This document shows positions 38,739 to 50,700 of a DNA stretch of 64,000 nt, one piece after another. Below the pieces are notes generated by a model, which did not search any database, was not told where the DNA came from, and worked only from the letters and a program-made list of their open reading frames with translations. Within the stretch, counting starts at the first letter, position 1. Every line of letters starts with the position of its first letter. The stretch is from Stentor roeselii (Eukaryota > Ciliophora > Heterotrichea > Heterotrichida > Stentoridae). Location of the stretch: positions 89,589 through 153,588 of the forward strand of contig RSEH01000100.1 in the NCBI GenBank assembly GCA_006503475.1. The letters run 5' to 3'. Made by a program: the position numbers and the translations under genes.

Positions 38739-39990
38739 TTATTATATTGGAAGATAAGAATGATGAGTGCTCTGAGGTTCTTATAAGAGGTAAATTTTCA
38801 GGGGTTCCTGTAGACATAATAAGTTGATATTTATAAAAAATGTTGTTTTAATGGAAAACTTTAACGTTTTTAGCTGATGTATCTCTCTTAGAGCCTATTT
38901 GGATGTAACTTCTTTTTAATATTCTTGATTCAAAGGCTTTTCCATTTATATACTTGAATATGTTATAGACATTTTAAATTGTAGACAAATAAAATCACTA
39001 TATCCTTTTAAAATCCTAGAAATTGCCTATAAAATCATTGTTTTGTTTTGAAATTTAGAAATTTAGTGAGTCAAATTTAGAATTAATCATTTTTGATAAA
39101 TTATCTCAAACTTGAATATATTTGTAAATCTTATCTTATAAATCAAGATATAATGTTTTCAATAATAATTAATAAATCATAGGCATTATTAAAGCAAAGG
39201 CTCAATAAATTATTTAAAATAACAATAACAAAGATTTTGTATATTCCATATTAGAAAAATGAAATCGATTGCCCTTCAAATTCAATCAGACATTTGTTTT
39301 ACTTACAGTGGACTTTGGTAAAGGAAATAGCTTTGAAATAAATATTAATTTTATATAGCATATCAGATTTTTAATACTAATATAATTTTGATATGAAAAT
39401 GAGCAATAGTTACAATAGGTATGATGCTAAATGAGTTTCAAATCTGATTCTTATGCTAAATGTGAACTCTGTTAGGACTTTAATTAGTTTATAGTGCAAG
39501 AATTATATATTTTAATTAGCAAATCTCAATGGCTTACCATAGCAGGATCTAATCAAGACCTGTGTAAGTGTTGAAACAATAATTTATACTCTGATAATTT
39601 CATTATAATCAATTAATCTTGGTTATAACTAGCTCAATCCAAAAATATTACTTTGAGCCTCATGATTAATCCAAGTAAGGCTGTGGGTATTTAAAAAAAT
39701 TCATCAAAGATAGATGATTACCAAGAAATTTTTAAATAATCTGAAAATTCTTATAATAAATAGTAAAACACTGATTGAATGTCCAAATAAAGCAGATGTT
39801 TTATGAAAAATTGAAAAAAATGAGTTTTCATTGGCAAATAGGACCTGGAAGTGAAAGAGATATGAAATTTGGTTTCCATATATTAATAGATAATTTCCGC
39901 CTGAAATTCACTCAATCAATGTTCATGCATGTTTATCGGTATTAAAATCAGATTTTTATTCAATTCCTATATCTTAATAATTCTTTCTAA
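38739..39990. other. Gene-free AT-rich region
   Basis: This 1.25-kb AT-rich spacer lies between the start of the inverted OSCA-like copy and the stop of the aspartic-protease-like gene. No ORF, repeat or RNA gene was recognised. Confidence 0.6.
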
Positions 39991-41214
39991 CTAATTAATG
40001 AGCTGGTATCCATCTTCCCTTCTTCTCTTGTAAGCTACAAAAATAGCTCCAACCGCTAAAATAGAAGCAGCAGCAATTCCAGACTGATAAACCTTGAAAA
40101 CATTATAAAACCATCCATTCCTCATCGCTCTAGCGACGCGAATCTCTTTTTTTTCAATATCAAACATGGAATAAAACTCTCTAAAGAACGGAAGCCCGAT
40201 GACCCAATAATTATCTTCATAGCTATCATAAACCAAAACATCACACATGCCTCCACCAGCCTCCGCAAGGTAGTTCTCAGCATGCACCAAGAACTGTTGC
40301 CCATCAATACCAAAGCTGATATCAGGGAAATTTGTATAATCTCCATAATTGCATTTGCAGTGCACAGATCCGAGGCCGTAGTCCTTGCAAGAAGGTTCAG
40401 CTTTTTGAAGTTCAGCAATAAATTTAGAATAAACAGTCGGTTCTACATTTAAGGCATAGGCCAGCATGTCAAAAAGCACATAAGCCGAGCCTGAGAAGAT
40501 TCGGGTTTGATCGACCCACATGCTTCCAATTTTAGTTTCCCAGGCAGTGCTGGATTTATCAATTTTAATTACAGCAGCGGGCCCGTCGCTGTAGTCTTCT
40601 GGCTTCCAGGTTCCGATAGTTAAGGCAGACTTTTTATAAGGATTCAGGATGTTGTTGAGGTAAACTGAAAAGATCGCTTTTTTTATGATTCCTTTTGACT
40701 TCATGTAAGGAATAAGTCCATTATGCCTGTCACCTGCAAGTCCGAAGCCAAGTCCTAAGAAGCCATCAGCAGCGTAGCCTTGAAGTCCCTTGTCGAAGTC
40801 GACAGCGACGAAGTCAGTCTTTTTGATTTCGTCTTTTTTCACATAGAAGGATTCCTTTCCCCAGTGACCTTTTATTTCCCACCACGAGTTTGGGTAGATG
40901 AAATTATCGCTTGTATTTTTGAATGTTGTGCTTTGAGATGGAGAAAACCAACTGTTTGATGCGTGGCAATTGCAGGTGTCTAGAGGAACTAAAATATAGT
41001 TGTTAAGAAGGTCCAAACCGAAGTTTATCTCTTGAGGAGGCGAACCCAATGATAGTTTGACGGTGTATTCGTAGTTGAAGTAATTTATCATTCCGTTTCG
41101 GGAAAGAGATGTGGAGTCTAAGGACTTTGAGCGAGGAGTGCTTCGAAGAGTCGACTCTATTGGAAGCTCCAGGCTTGAGACTGAGCATAAGGCCAATAAG
41201 AGAATTGAGACCAT
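39991..41214 (-). CDS. Pepsin-like aspartic protease homologue lacking both DTG motifs
   Basis: The 407-aa protein has a signal peptide (about residues 1-15), a short propeptide-like segment, the A1 bilobed fold and a C-terminal transmembrane helix (about 377-395) with a basic tail. The fold is clear from the YTVKLSLGSPPQ start, AADGFLGLGFG, and VIGLPFFREFYSMFD near the end. The catalytic Asp residues are both present (D68 and D249), but the motifs read DLL and DML instead of DTG. Loss of the Thr/Gly of both 'fireman's grip' motifs makes normal catalysis doubtful. It could be an inactive pepsin-fold binding protein or a divergent protease. The membrane anchor suggests vacuole, food-vacuole or surface location. 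Confidence 0.88.
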   Translation of the reverse strand: MVSILLLALCSVSSLELPIESTLRSTPRSKSLDSTSLSRNGMINYFNYEYTVKLSLGSPPQEINFGLDLLNNYILVPLDTCNCHASNSWFSPSQSTTFKNTSDNFIYPNSWWEIKGHWGKESFYVKKDEIKKTDFVAVDFDKGLQGYAADGFLGLGFGLAGDRHNGLIPYMKSKGIIKKAIFSVYLNNILNPYKKSALTIGTWKPEDYSDGPAAVIKIDKSSTAWETKIGSMWVDQTRIFSGSAYVLFDMLAYALNVEPTVYSKFIAELQKAEPSCKDYGLGSVHCKCNYGDYTNFPDISFGIDGQQFLVHAENYLAEAGGGMCDVLVYDSYEDNYWVIGLPFFREFYSMFDIEKKEIRVARAMRNGWFYNVFKVYQSGIAAASILAVGAIFVAYKRRREDGYQLIN

Positions 41215-42288
41215 AATTATAGATGGTTAGAAATGGATTATTAGATGGTTGTCTAAGTATTTTTTTTCAGTCAATATTTCCCTGAATATTTTTGATATCC
41301 CGAAAAGTATCTTCAAAAGTTATTAACATCTACTTCAAATATATTCCAACCTGCATGTAAAACTTCCACAGCATTTTAATCATCTTTTTGAAAACTAATC
41401 CTCTTCCTTATTATCTACAAAAAGTCAAATCTAAGACTAGGTACAAAGACATAGTTGAAAAAGTCCAAAGAGACAAATCCGATAGCAACTAAACGAGGTT
41501 GCTCAGCTGACGCTTGTGATAGCATTAGGAGCACCAGACCCTGGTGAGAAGAAATCCAAAACTGGATATTAAGTCAATTCAAGGATCACCCAGTGACGAG
41601 GAAGCCAGTGAAGAACATGCTGCTCATAGTTGAGACTTTAAAAGTTATTAGTGTCTTAACTTCTATATTTTATGATGTTTTAGGAGCTATCAAGTTAAAG
41701 GCTTAGCTAGATGCCAATCTTCGCAATATAAAAGCGAGCTCTCCAAAGGATGAATCAAAGACTGAGACTATTAAGGGAGAAGATGATTAAAATATGATGA
41801 GGGCGAGATTGGAATTACCCTAAGGATATTAAGAGTATCATCAAGCATAGAAATCACCAAGAATAAGGCTATTCAGTCTTTGAAACTACTGAAAAAATTT
41901 TAAAACCTTAAGAAATTATTTTAATAATGCTTAAGAATTTCGGTGAATTGAATGATAATATTTGAAGGTTTTTTTTATATAATTCAGTAAGAGATATTTA
42001 TTAAGTATTCATTTATATAAAATGATGATTTAGATATTCTAATTTATTCAAATAGTTGAATGCAGATCTAGGCCTTAATCATTAACAAATTTTTTCAATT
42101 TAATGTATTAATTATTGAAATCAAAGTTAATTTCTTGGTATATAGTTCTTTATTGATAAAAAATATTCATTGTTCCTACAATATCCAAAAACAGATTATA
42201 TTCATTCTAAAGCTCGTCAGTTCACTTAATTTTCACTCCCCACATAAACAACAGAAATGTAAAATCAGTAAAACATACTATTGGATGA
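41215..42288. other. Spacer with coding-like but broken stretch
   Basis: This 1.07-kb region upstream of the protease-like gene and the ABCC relic has less AT-rich patches at about 41450-41880. Translation in all frames there gives coding-like but interrupted text (for example VAQLTLVIALGAPDPGEKK in one frame, and ~45 open codons from 41570 in another). It looks like another decayed gene, but I cannot identify it. Confidence 0.4.
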
Positions 42289-43362
42289 ATGTCAGAAGAT
42301 AAAACCAGTAAAGCTCCTTTTCCTTACGATAACTCAAACATTCTTAAGGATCTGTTCTTTACTTGGTCATTTCCTTTGACGAATTTTTATCGTAAGACCA
42401 GTCCAACAGAAGACAACATTTTCGACCATCCAAAGCGACTGGACTTCCGCGCTGATCTGAAAAGAGCGAAAAAGGAGTGGAAAAGGGAGAAAAAGTCAGA
42501 AAACCCGAAAATTTTCTTTGCAATGTGGAGAGTTCTGAGAAAGGAGTTCTTCATCGCGATCCTGCCCGGCACCATCAGTTACACTCAGGGCTGATAGGCT
42601 CACTGATGATGATGTACATCATTGACTACATGAACTGAAGATAGAAAACGTTGTTCCTTACGTAGTTATATATGGAGCGATCGCTCAATTTAACTCACTC
42701 TCGATGAACTTTTCTTTTTCCAGATGTTTCATCATCGTAGCGAAAATAAAAGCGATTTTATCTCAGATGATATACGAAAAATCTCTTAAAACTTACTTCG
42801 GTGAAATCAAGGAGCTCAAAGTGGAAAAATCACGAGTCTGATTTCATCGGACCTCGAGTTCTTCGAAGGAATCGTCCTGACACCTTTTTTCATTGCCTTT
42901 TTTCTTAACAGGAGCTGTAATTCTGCTGTGGTTCAGCATCGGAGTTGCTGGGCTGATTGGCTTGGCTGTAGCGATTTTTCATCTTCCGATCATTGTTTAT
43001 TTTTGGAAGTTTGTGGGCAAGATTCGATTCGTGACAGCAGCGATTGGGGACTCTCGAATGAAGATGATCACGAATTTGATAGAAGGCATTCGAATAGTGA
43101 AGCTTTATGGCTGGGAAAAGCCTTATCTCAACAGTTTATTTCAAAAGAGAGCTCAAGAAATCAGACAACACAAGAAAAAGTCTCTCGTGTCAAGTGCGAA
43201 CAAGTCACTCAACTACGGCTCAATGGGGCTGATCTTTTTTGTGACCTTCACAGTTTACGTGGCGCTTGGAAACACTTAAACCCTTCGACGGCCTTTGCCT
43301 CGATGAGCATTTTGATTATGAGCACCTCGTCGATCAGCATCATCGGGTCATTGGGCTCAAGA
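42289..43362 (+). pseudogene. ABCC/MRP-type transporter fragment (first membrane domain), frameshifted
   Basis: Reading requires several frame changes. It starts with an ATG and an ABCC-like N-terminus (ILKDLFFTWSFPLTNFYRKTSP), continues into the first membrane domain (MIYEKSLKT; then LISSDLEFFEGIVLTPFF), and on to VTAAIGDSRMKMITNLIEGIRIVKLYGWEKPY, a signature block of ABCC membrane domain 1. It ends with a PSTAFASMSILIM helix. At least four indels or stops interrupt it, and no nucleotide-binding domain follows, so it cannot make a transporter. The homology stops abruptly near 43362, where a different gene relic begins. Confidence 0.88.
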
Positions 43363-44470
43363 TAAATGAACTCGAGTCTGTCAATGTCAAGTTCAGAAAA
43401 GCTGAAGAGTTTCAGGTACTGCTTGATAAACATTTGTATGGAGAGATTGAAACTTTCAACACTGATTCAAGGAATTCAAAGAGGACTTCAATAATATCAT
43501 CTGCGAACTGCAGAAAAATAACCATATCTTGGAATTCGTTGAGAAGAAAAATGCTCAAGAAATGAGGAAAGGAAGAAATGACTGGAAAGTTAGAGGAAAT
43601 TGAAAGGAAAATCAATCAGCAGGATGAAAGTTTCAAGAAACAGGAAAAGAAAGTAGAGGAAATTTTGAAGGAAATTGAAAAGTGCTCTAGTCAATTAAAT
43701 GCAGTTGAAAAAAAGGTCAAAGTTCAGACTCAGAAGATTGCTGAGGCTGGGAAGGCCGCTGGTGAAAGGTTTAATAATCAAAAGAAAACTTTGGAGAAGA
43801 TTATCAAGGATAAATTCGACGAAATCAACAGAACCTTACCCAACATGCAGGAAAATCAGAAAAGAATTGAAGATAGGGTCGAAAAAGTCATGAATGATTT
43901 AATGGCTGACCGAAAAACTAATTCTGAATCACTTCAAACTGAAAAGAATGCTCTTGAAAAAATGATCAATGATCATGTCACAGCTTTGAACAACAAAATC
44001 ACTCAGATTCAGCAGAATGAAAAAAACACTGAAAATAAAATTCTTAGTTTAAGAAGTGATTTGGAAAAAGAAACCAAGATTAGAGCTTAAAATTTAAATA
44101 CTGAGAAAAATTTGTTACAGAAAAATATTAAGGATAGATATGATGAACTCAATGCGAAAATTACTCAGATGCAGAAAATTGAAAAAATATGGAAAATAGG
44201 ATTCAGGCTTTTCTGGTGATTTGGATAAAGCCAGGAAATTGGCTGCGGATAGTTTGATCAATGAGAAAAATAGTATTTTTAAAATGTTAAAGGAAAAAGA
44301 TGATGATCTTTATGCTAAATTCAAAGGATTAATCAGAATGAGAGTACTTTTGGTTATAGGCTTCAAAAACTTGAGAATGATTTTAGTAATATAAGGCAAA
44401 TTATAGAGGAACAGAAAAAAAATGAAGAAGAAAAGCAAGTACATCCAGAGAAAAGTATAGAAAATTTATG
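43363..44470 (+). pseudogene. Decayed copy of the B-box/coiled-coil gene
   Basis: From about 43366 the sequence matches the intact gene at 55569-57137: ELESVNVKFRKAEEFQVLLDKH corresponds to its QLGQTGLKFRKAEDFKKLIEQH, and the next block (EDFNNIICELQKNN in a shifted frame) to EDFQNIMSHLAKSN. A long coiled-coil frame, 43578-44090, follows, then broken coiled-coil text to about 44470. The zinc-finger N-terminus is missing, its place being taken by the ABCC fragment. Frameshifts near 43470 and 43560 and later stops show it is a pseudogene. Confidence 0.8.
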
Positions 44471-44777
44471 AAAAACTGATGCTATGAATAAAATGCAAAA
44501 AATATACTATTTTTTTGAACCTGCAATTCGAGGAGTTAATAGTAACCTTAATGCTTGCAAAAATGGATTTATTAGGGAATTATTGGTTTCAAATAAGGGG
44601 ATTATTTTTTTATTTGTGATGTACATTTAGATTGTACATTTAATCAGATGGTATGGGAAAATAAGGTAAGAAATATTAAAGTGGGTATAGATACTAATCA
44701 GGTATCATAATATCAGTTGGTATTGAATTCACATTAACTTTCCTTCATAGAAAAAACTTTAAACTACTAAATTAACT
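44471..44777. other. AT-rich spacer downstream of the giant gene
   Basis: About 300 bases between the coiled-coil relic and the stop of the 3,111-aa gene. The text shows no open frame or repeat that I can support. Confidence 0.5.
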
Positions 44778-47700
44778 TCAATTAAATGGCCTTCTACCGT
44801 TCTGGAATATTTCAAAATAATGAGAAAATCTGCTAACTATTCCATAGTTTCTAATTTCAGCAATTTTAATGATAAGATTTGAAGGGTTTATGACAAACAA
44901 GCACTTATTGTGTCCAAAAACCCTTAAGCGATTTTCAGGTAAAACATATCCACAGCTCTCAATCATCCCAAAATTATAAAGCTGATGCTCAATCATTGAC
45001 CTGGGACTTGGGCAGTACCCAGTGAAATTCAAATACTCATCAATTTCGTATTTATCTAGAAACATAGAACCTGAAAACACGCCAATTTGCTGAAGTAACT
45101 CCTGAGGGATTTCAAGCCTATATCTTGAGAATATCAACTTTTGATCTACTCGGCTTCTAGGCATAAATAGCCCTAGAGAAGTTGATTCTTCTGAAAATTT
45201 TTTGATGAAATGATTAGCTTCAAATGAGCTGATAATAACTAAATCACCATTTTCGATAGATGAGTTGTAGCATATCCATTTAGGAGGTTTCAAATAGCTA
45301 TCTCCATCTAGATCTTTTGTAACTGTATTCAAGTAGTCATGTGTTAAATATATTCTCTTACTCCAAGCCTCTGGCTGCGAATCATTTTTAACAGATGAAG
45401 AAGAAAAACCTTGCCCAAGATGAATGAATTGATTGCTACTTTTTGGAACAATCCCTGTAGAAATAAACTTTTCAAGTTGACTAGAAATTTCTGGCTTCAC
45501 CGGATTAGCAGACTTTTTATTATCTTTTTGGACTTCTTCTTCCTTTTCAACTTCTAGTTCAATTTCCCTTTCTTCATCAAACAACTGAGAAAAAACATTC
45601 AGTGTTCCGATATTTTTATCAATGACGTCGATAATCTGTTTAGCTCTTTGGTCGAAAAGTGATGAATTCCCTTCTTTAGCCTTAAGCCAGTTAGAAGTGT
45701 TCAAAAATTTTTCCTTGAGTATTTCCGTTAAAGGCATCTTAATTCTATCAGGCTCATAAAGTGACATGATATCAGAAGCCTCATGCTCTTCATACAAGAG
45801 CGAGTATTGTTTAAGGTCATTTTTTAATAAATAATTTTCATAGATCTGTAGTCGTCTGTAAAAGCTGAGACCTTGCACTGCCCAATACAAAAACTGATCA
45901 GCAATCATTTCATTAGTATTTTTTATAGTCCATTCCATGACTTCTTTTGAGCCGATGTTCGAGCCGAGCTTTTGAATTGCGTAATCCACTTCATGGCAGG
46001 CAAAAAACGAGACTTGATGACCTTTTCCGAGCATCCTCATCCTCATACAAGCCTGCATCAATCTATCCTTCGTCAGCCCTCTGCCAAGAGTCACAGCTCC
46101 GATGGTCCCTTTGGGTATCTTCAAATCAGTGCCTCTGGTGTGAGAGTCATCCAAATAAATTACACAAGCTTGCAAATGAAATTTATAAGGCGACATCTCG
46201 AATGAAACAACAGCTTCTTTCCGGTCAATTACTTTTATTTCGTCTTTTTCATCGAAAAAAACTCCAGCTTCTAGGTCTGGCCTGAGTTTTAGCCACTGCT
46301 GGACGAGTGATTTGTTATCAAGTTCAAGCATGAGAGCTCCTACATCGAGAAGTAGTTTTAGATTTGGGTTAACGGCAGAAATCAATTCTAAAATGCCTTG
46401 GGTGGATATCCCTGCGTGCATTGAGAAGTAAGAGTTGTTTTCTGGGAGAAGAAGATTTTCTATCAAGCTGCCGTTGGTACCAGAAAGTTCGCTTATTTCA
46501 AAGAATTCTGTGTTTAAAGGAAGCAGAAACCTTGAATCATTTGTTCCACTGAAACCTGTCATTAAACTTTTTTCTGGACATAAATCCCAAGCTGAGTTGG
46601 AAAGTTTTGAACTGAACTCTTTTGCCTCTTTAGGGAAAACACATTTGTTCAGCCAATAATTAATCACACTTGTGTGCATTCTTAGCAGTGGATAGAGGAT
46701 ATCAAATTTTTGATGGAATTCTGATAAGTTTACTCCTTTCAGTGATTTGATTGAATTGTCGATAGGAACGCCTTTGGGAATGCTTAGTATCCAGCTCTCG
46801 TATTCACTTTCTGGAAAAGGGTCATGCTTAAGAATACCGAAAACCTGATCAAGTTGCTCATTAGTTAAACCACTGTAATAGTAACTTAGTAGAGTTTGCA
46901 TAATTGATATATCAGGGTGAGCGAATTGGGCTCTTTCAGCGGGAACATCTTTAGCTCTATAAGGAACAGCCTGTTTGAGGTATTCCGATTTTATATTGAC
47001 TCCATAATTAACTCTCCACCTTTTAGAAAAAGCACTCAAAACTATATCAAAACAGAAAATTCCTCTCAAGATTGTTATGATTTCATAATTTTCGGAGTCC
47101 TTGCTAATAATTGTTTTTAGTTTCTCTCTTGTTTCAAGATTCACTTCTTTATTGAGAATATATTTAGAGACTACCTCGATTTCAATGTCTTTCATTTCAA
47201 AGAAATTGATTTGTTTAGCTCTTCCTCTAAGTATATCAAGACAGATTTTCTTGCATAGATCTTCATAAGCATCACTACTTAGAAGCCTAAAATAAGGATA
47301 TGCAACCAAGTTACTTGAAATTTCCAAAGATACTGCAGTGTCACCATAGCACTGTTCTAGTTCTAAAAAGTGATTTTTCGCCAGTTCAAGAACTGCCTGT
47401 ATGACTTGCCATCTTAATTTTCCACAGCAAATCTGAGACTGTTGCCCTATAGTGTAGACAAGTTGGTACTTCGGACTTAGAATTTCATCAGACTCATCAA
47501 TAACATCTCTGCAATTCAACTCCAACCATTTTTCAATGGAAACCATTCTTTCCCCAAGATCTTGCTCATCCTTTAATGTGCTTCTTGAAAGTTCTAACCC
47601 TTTCAACTTGAAAGAAAGTCGATACTCAGGTAAAGTTAAAAATATTCCTTTTTTGTTTTGACACTCTTTCAGCAAATAATCAATCATTTTTATTCTCTCT

Positions 47701-50700
47701 TTATCAAAACAAGTATCTCTACTACAAGGCAAGATATAAACTCGCCTGTTAAGCACTCCTCCTAGTTTTTGTGTGAGGGAACTTCTGTTAATGTTGAATA
47801 ACGACTTCAAAACAGTAATTCTGAGTAAAGAGTTTTTATTGGCCATAGCAATCATTGGCAAGATAAGTGATGTTTTACCTTCTCCCATATTCAGCTGTGT
47901 GACCTGGTTTTTCTTGTTCTGAGGAAACAGCATCGCTTTGGCAACCTCCACCTGAACCGGTCTGATCATCATATCGAGTTCAATCTGGAGCACTAACCAT
48001 CCAGGCTCCTGCTTTGGTGACCAGTTCTCATATGGAACATTTTCAAGTTCTCTTGAAAGAGCCAAGCTTTGAGACTCTCCACTGTGGAGATAAGATAAAC
48101 ATCGCTCAATTCTTTGCTCAAGAGTCCAAAGGACACATATAGCGCCGCAGATTATTATCTGATCATCATTCAGTTTAAATGAAGGGCTTGAGCTTGAAAG
48201 GACCTGCTTCTGGATTTCAGTCGCAGTCAATTCAGGCAGACTTAGAGTGGCTCTGAAGATTGAGTTGAACTTATTACTTGAAAAAACTGAAGACTCAAGG
48301 ATTTTGTAAAACTCTTTTGATTGTTTTTTATATAAAAATAGGAAATTCCGTAAACGATTTTCTAGGTTTTTTATGATCTTCAAGGGCTTCTTGGAATTCT
48401 TGTGTTTGAAATGCTCATTCCAGCTTTTAGTTAGGTCAGTAATTAGAGAGAGCTCTAGATTTGATGTTGAGTGTGAAGTTAATGGAAAATCAGGAATTTC
48501 TTCAGTTTTTGAGGAACTTTTGATATCAGCGACCTCTAAAAAAGTTTCGTCTAAATAGTGACCAGTTTCATAGATTTTCCTAGCCTTCTTTAATGAATCT
48601 ATGGAAATAGAAGCTTCAAGGTTAGACTGTAAATGTAACTCAAAGGGTGGGAAATCAAAGCCAGATGGATTTTTTATATATACTTCTTTTAGTTTAATAT
48701 TTGAAACTTCAGGAAGATTGTCACAAACAGCTTTTAACTGATCTAAAAAATTGCTAAATTCTAGATTTTTGAACCATTTAAAAAATAATTGAGAAGCCTG
48801 AGTATTTATATTTTGATAATTGAAAAAAGAATTATTACCCACTTGCACTTGCTTGTTAGGCCAAGAATTGATGATTTGTTGATTAATTTGATCGAAGTTT
48901 TCCTTCATTTCTCTGATATAAGTTTTTTTAATCCCTTTCTTTGAATATTCACGATATTTTTGGTATGAAAAATCTCTTTTAGAAACTCCCTGTGATTTGA
49001 TAATATTATTAATTTCTTGAATATTTATATTGTTTTGCCCCAGATTTAAATACTCAAGGTGTTCAGGAACCTTTAAAAGATTAAAATGACTTTGATTTTC
49101 TAATACTACAACAAAGAATTCAATCAATTCGATATCAGCTCCCAGATATGCAGAAAGGGCGAGACCATACTTAATTCCTAACATTTCTTCTTTTGGACAA
49201 CTTCTGCAGAATTCATATAAATCAATCCAATAATCAATCAGATTCTTTGAAATATCAATCCAAAAAGATGCTGAATAATTCGGGAGTTTGATTTCAGAAC
49301 TCATTTTACTCTTCCAACTCAGGCTTGATAATTTTTTAAGTTTATCAGATATTAATTTAAAATGACAGACTGTTGTATTTTCAAAATTAATTTTTCTTGC
49401 AGAATTTATTGAATCTTGATTCCAGTTAATTTCTATTCCAAAGCAAGGTAAGAAATCTTGTTTAAAATTACTTTCGTTTATTAAATTTTCATAATCAGCA
49501 GAAAGTTTATAATTCAAAGAAAGAACTCTTCCATAAGATTTTTCATACAAAGCATTTATTTTCATTTCTGATTCATCAATCTCGCTATTATCAAATCGAA
49601 GACTTTCATTTTTCAATTTTTCTGCTAAAAAAATAAAAACATCATGTGATGCATAGCTTGAAATATATTTACACCATGAAACTTTTTCAACTGTTTTAAG
49701 ATTAGGTGGAACATATTCTCTTACTGGGCTAAGCTCAGATATCATCTCAAGAATATCATATGACTCCGTGGTAAGAGTAGTGCATGAAAAAGTGTGAGGG
49801 CTTTGAAGTATTTCTAAAGCTCTTGATGTCCCAGGCATTCTAAGAAAAGTGTCAGGCATTATACTAGTAGTTACTGCATGCAAATAAGCAAGATATAGCC
49901 ACGCAGCATTTGACTCTCCTGCTCTGAGTACTCCAAATCTGGTATCAATTTCATAAATAAAGAAAGGCGGGTTTTTTATTTCATTCGTCTCTATTTTTAT
50001 AGATTGATGATCATCAGAATGATAGAAATTTACAATGCCGTGAGGGATTATTAACTTTTTTTTCGTAATGTCTGAATCGTTTCTAGTGTCAATTAAAACC
50101 AATCCGTCTTCAAGACCGATAAGAGTTTGGATTTGCTGATCTTCTGATATCTTCAAGCCTCGGAATTCCTTTGAAAGTATTTCTGATCTGTCGACTGATA
50201 ATTCAAATCCGATGTTAAATCTTGCAAAGTCGATAGATATCTGTTGAGTGCCAGGGTGCAGAAAAATATGGATATGCTCTTCTTTTTCCATTCTAAACCC
50301 GACTTTAGAATAGAATTCTCTAAAACATTCACTATTAATATTCACAAGTAAACGTTTTTTTGAGCTTTCTTCAATAGTTCTTCGATTGAGGTCTAATGTG
50401 AAATATTTTTCATAGCTAAAAGAGCTTTTTCTAAAGTTTTTTGCTCTGAAATAGATCTTATCTTCGTATCGATCCAGCCAGTGACTATAATCTTCGATAA
50501 GGGCATACGGAAGAATATTAACAAAGAACTCATGAGGCACAAACTCAAGTTCTGCAACTTGTCCTTTATAATCACGAGTTTCCTTTATTTGGATGATATC
50601 TTTATCAGATGAATTATAGGTAAATACATAGCTATATTTTAAATTTGGCTCTAGGCTTATCCAGTTTGTTGTCTTTGAGTTCAAGCTTTCTGTAGAAGGA

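Noticed and set aside
42289-43362. ABCC gene made intact by 15-nt introns
   Set aside because: The breaks are single-base frame changes without GT...AG pairs at 15-16 nt, so splicing cannot repair the frame.
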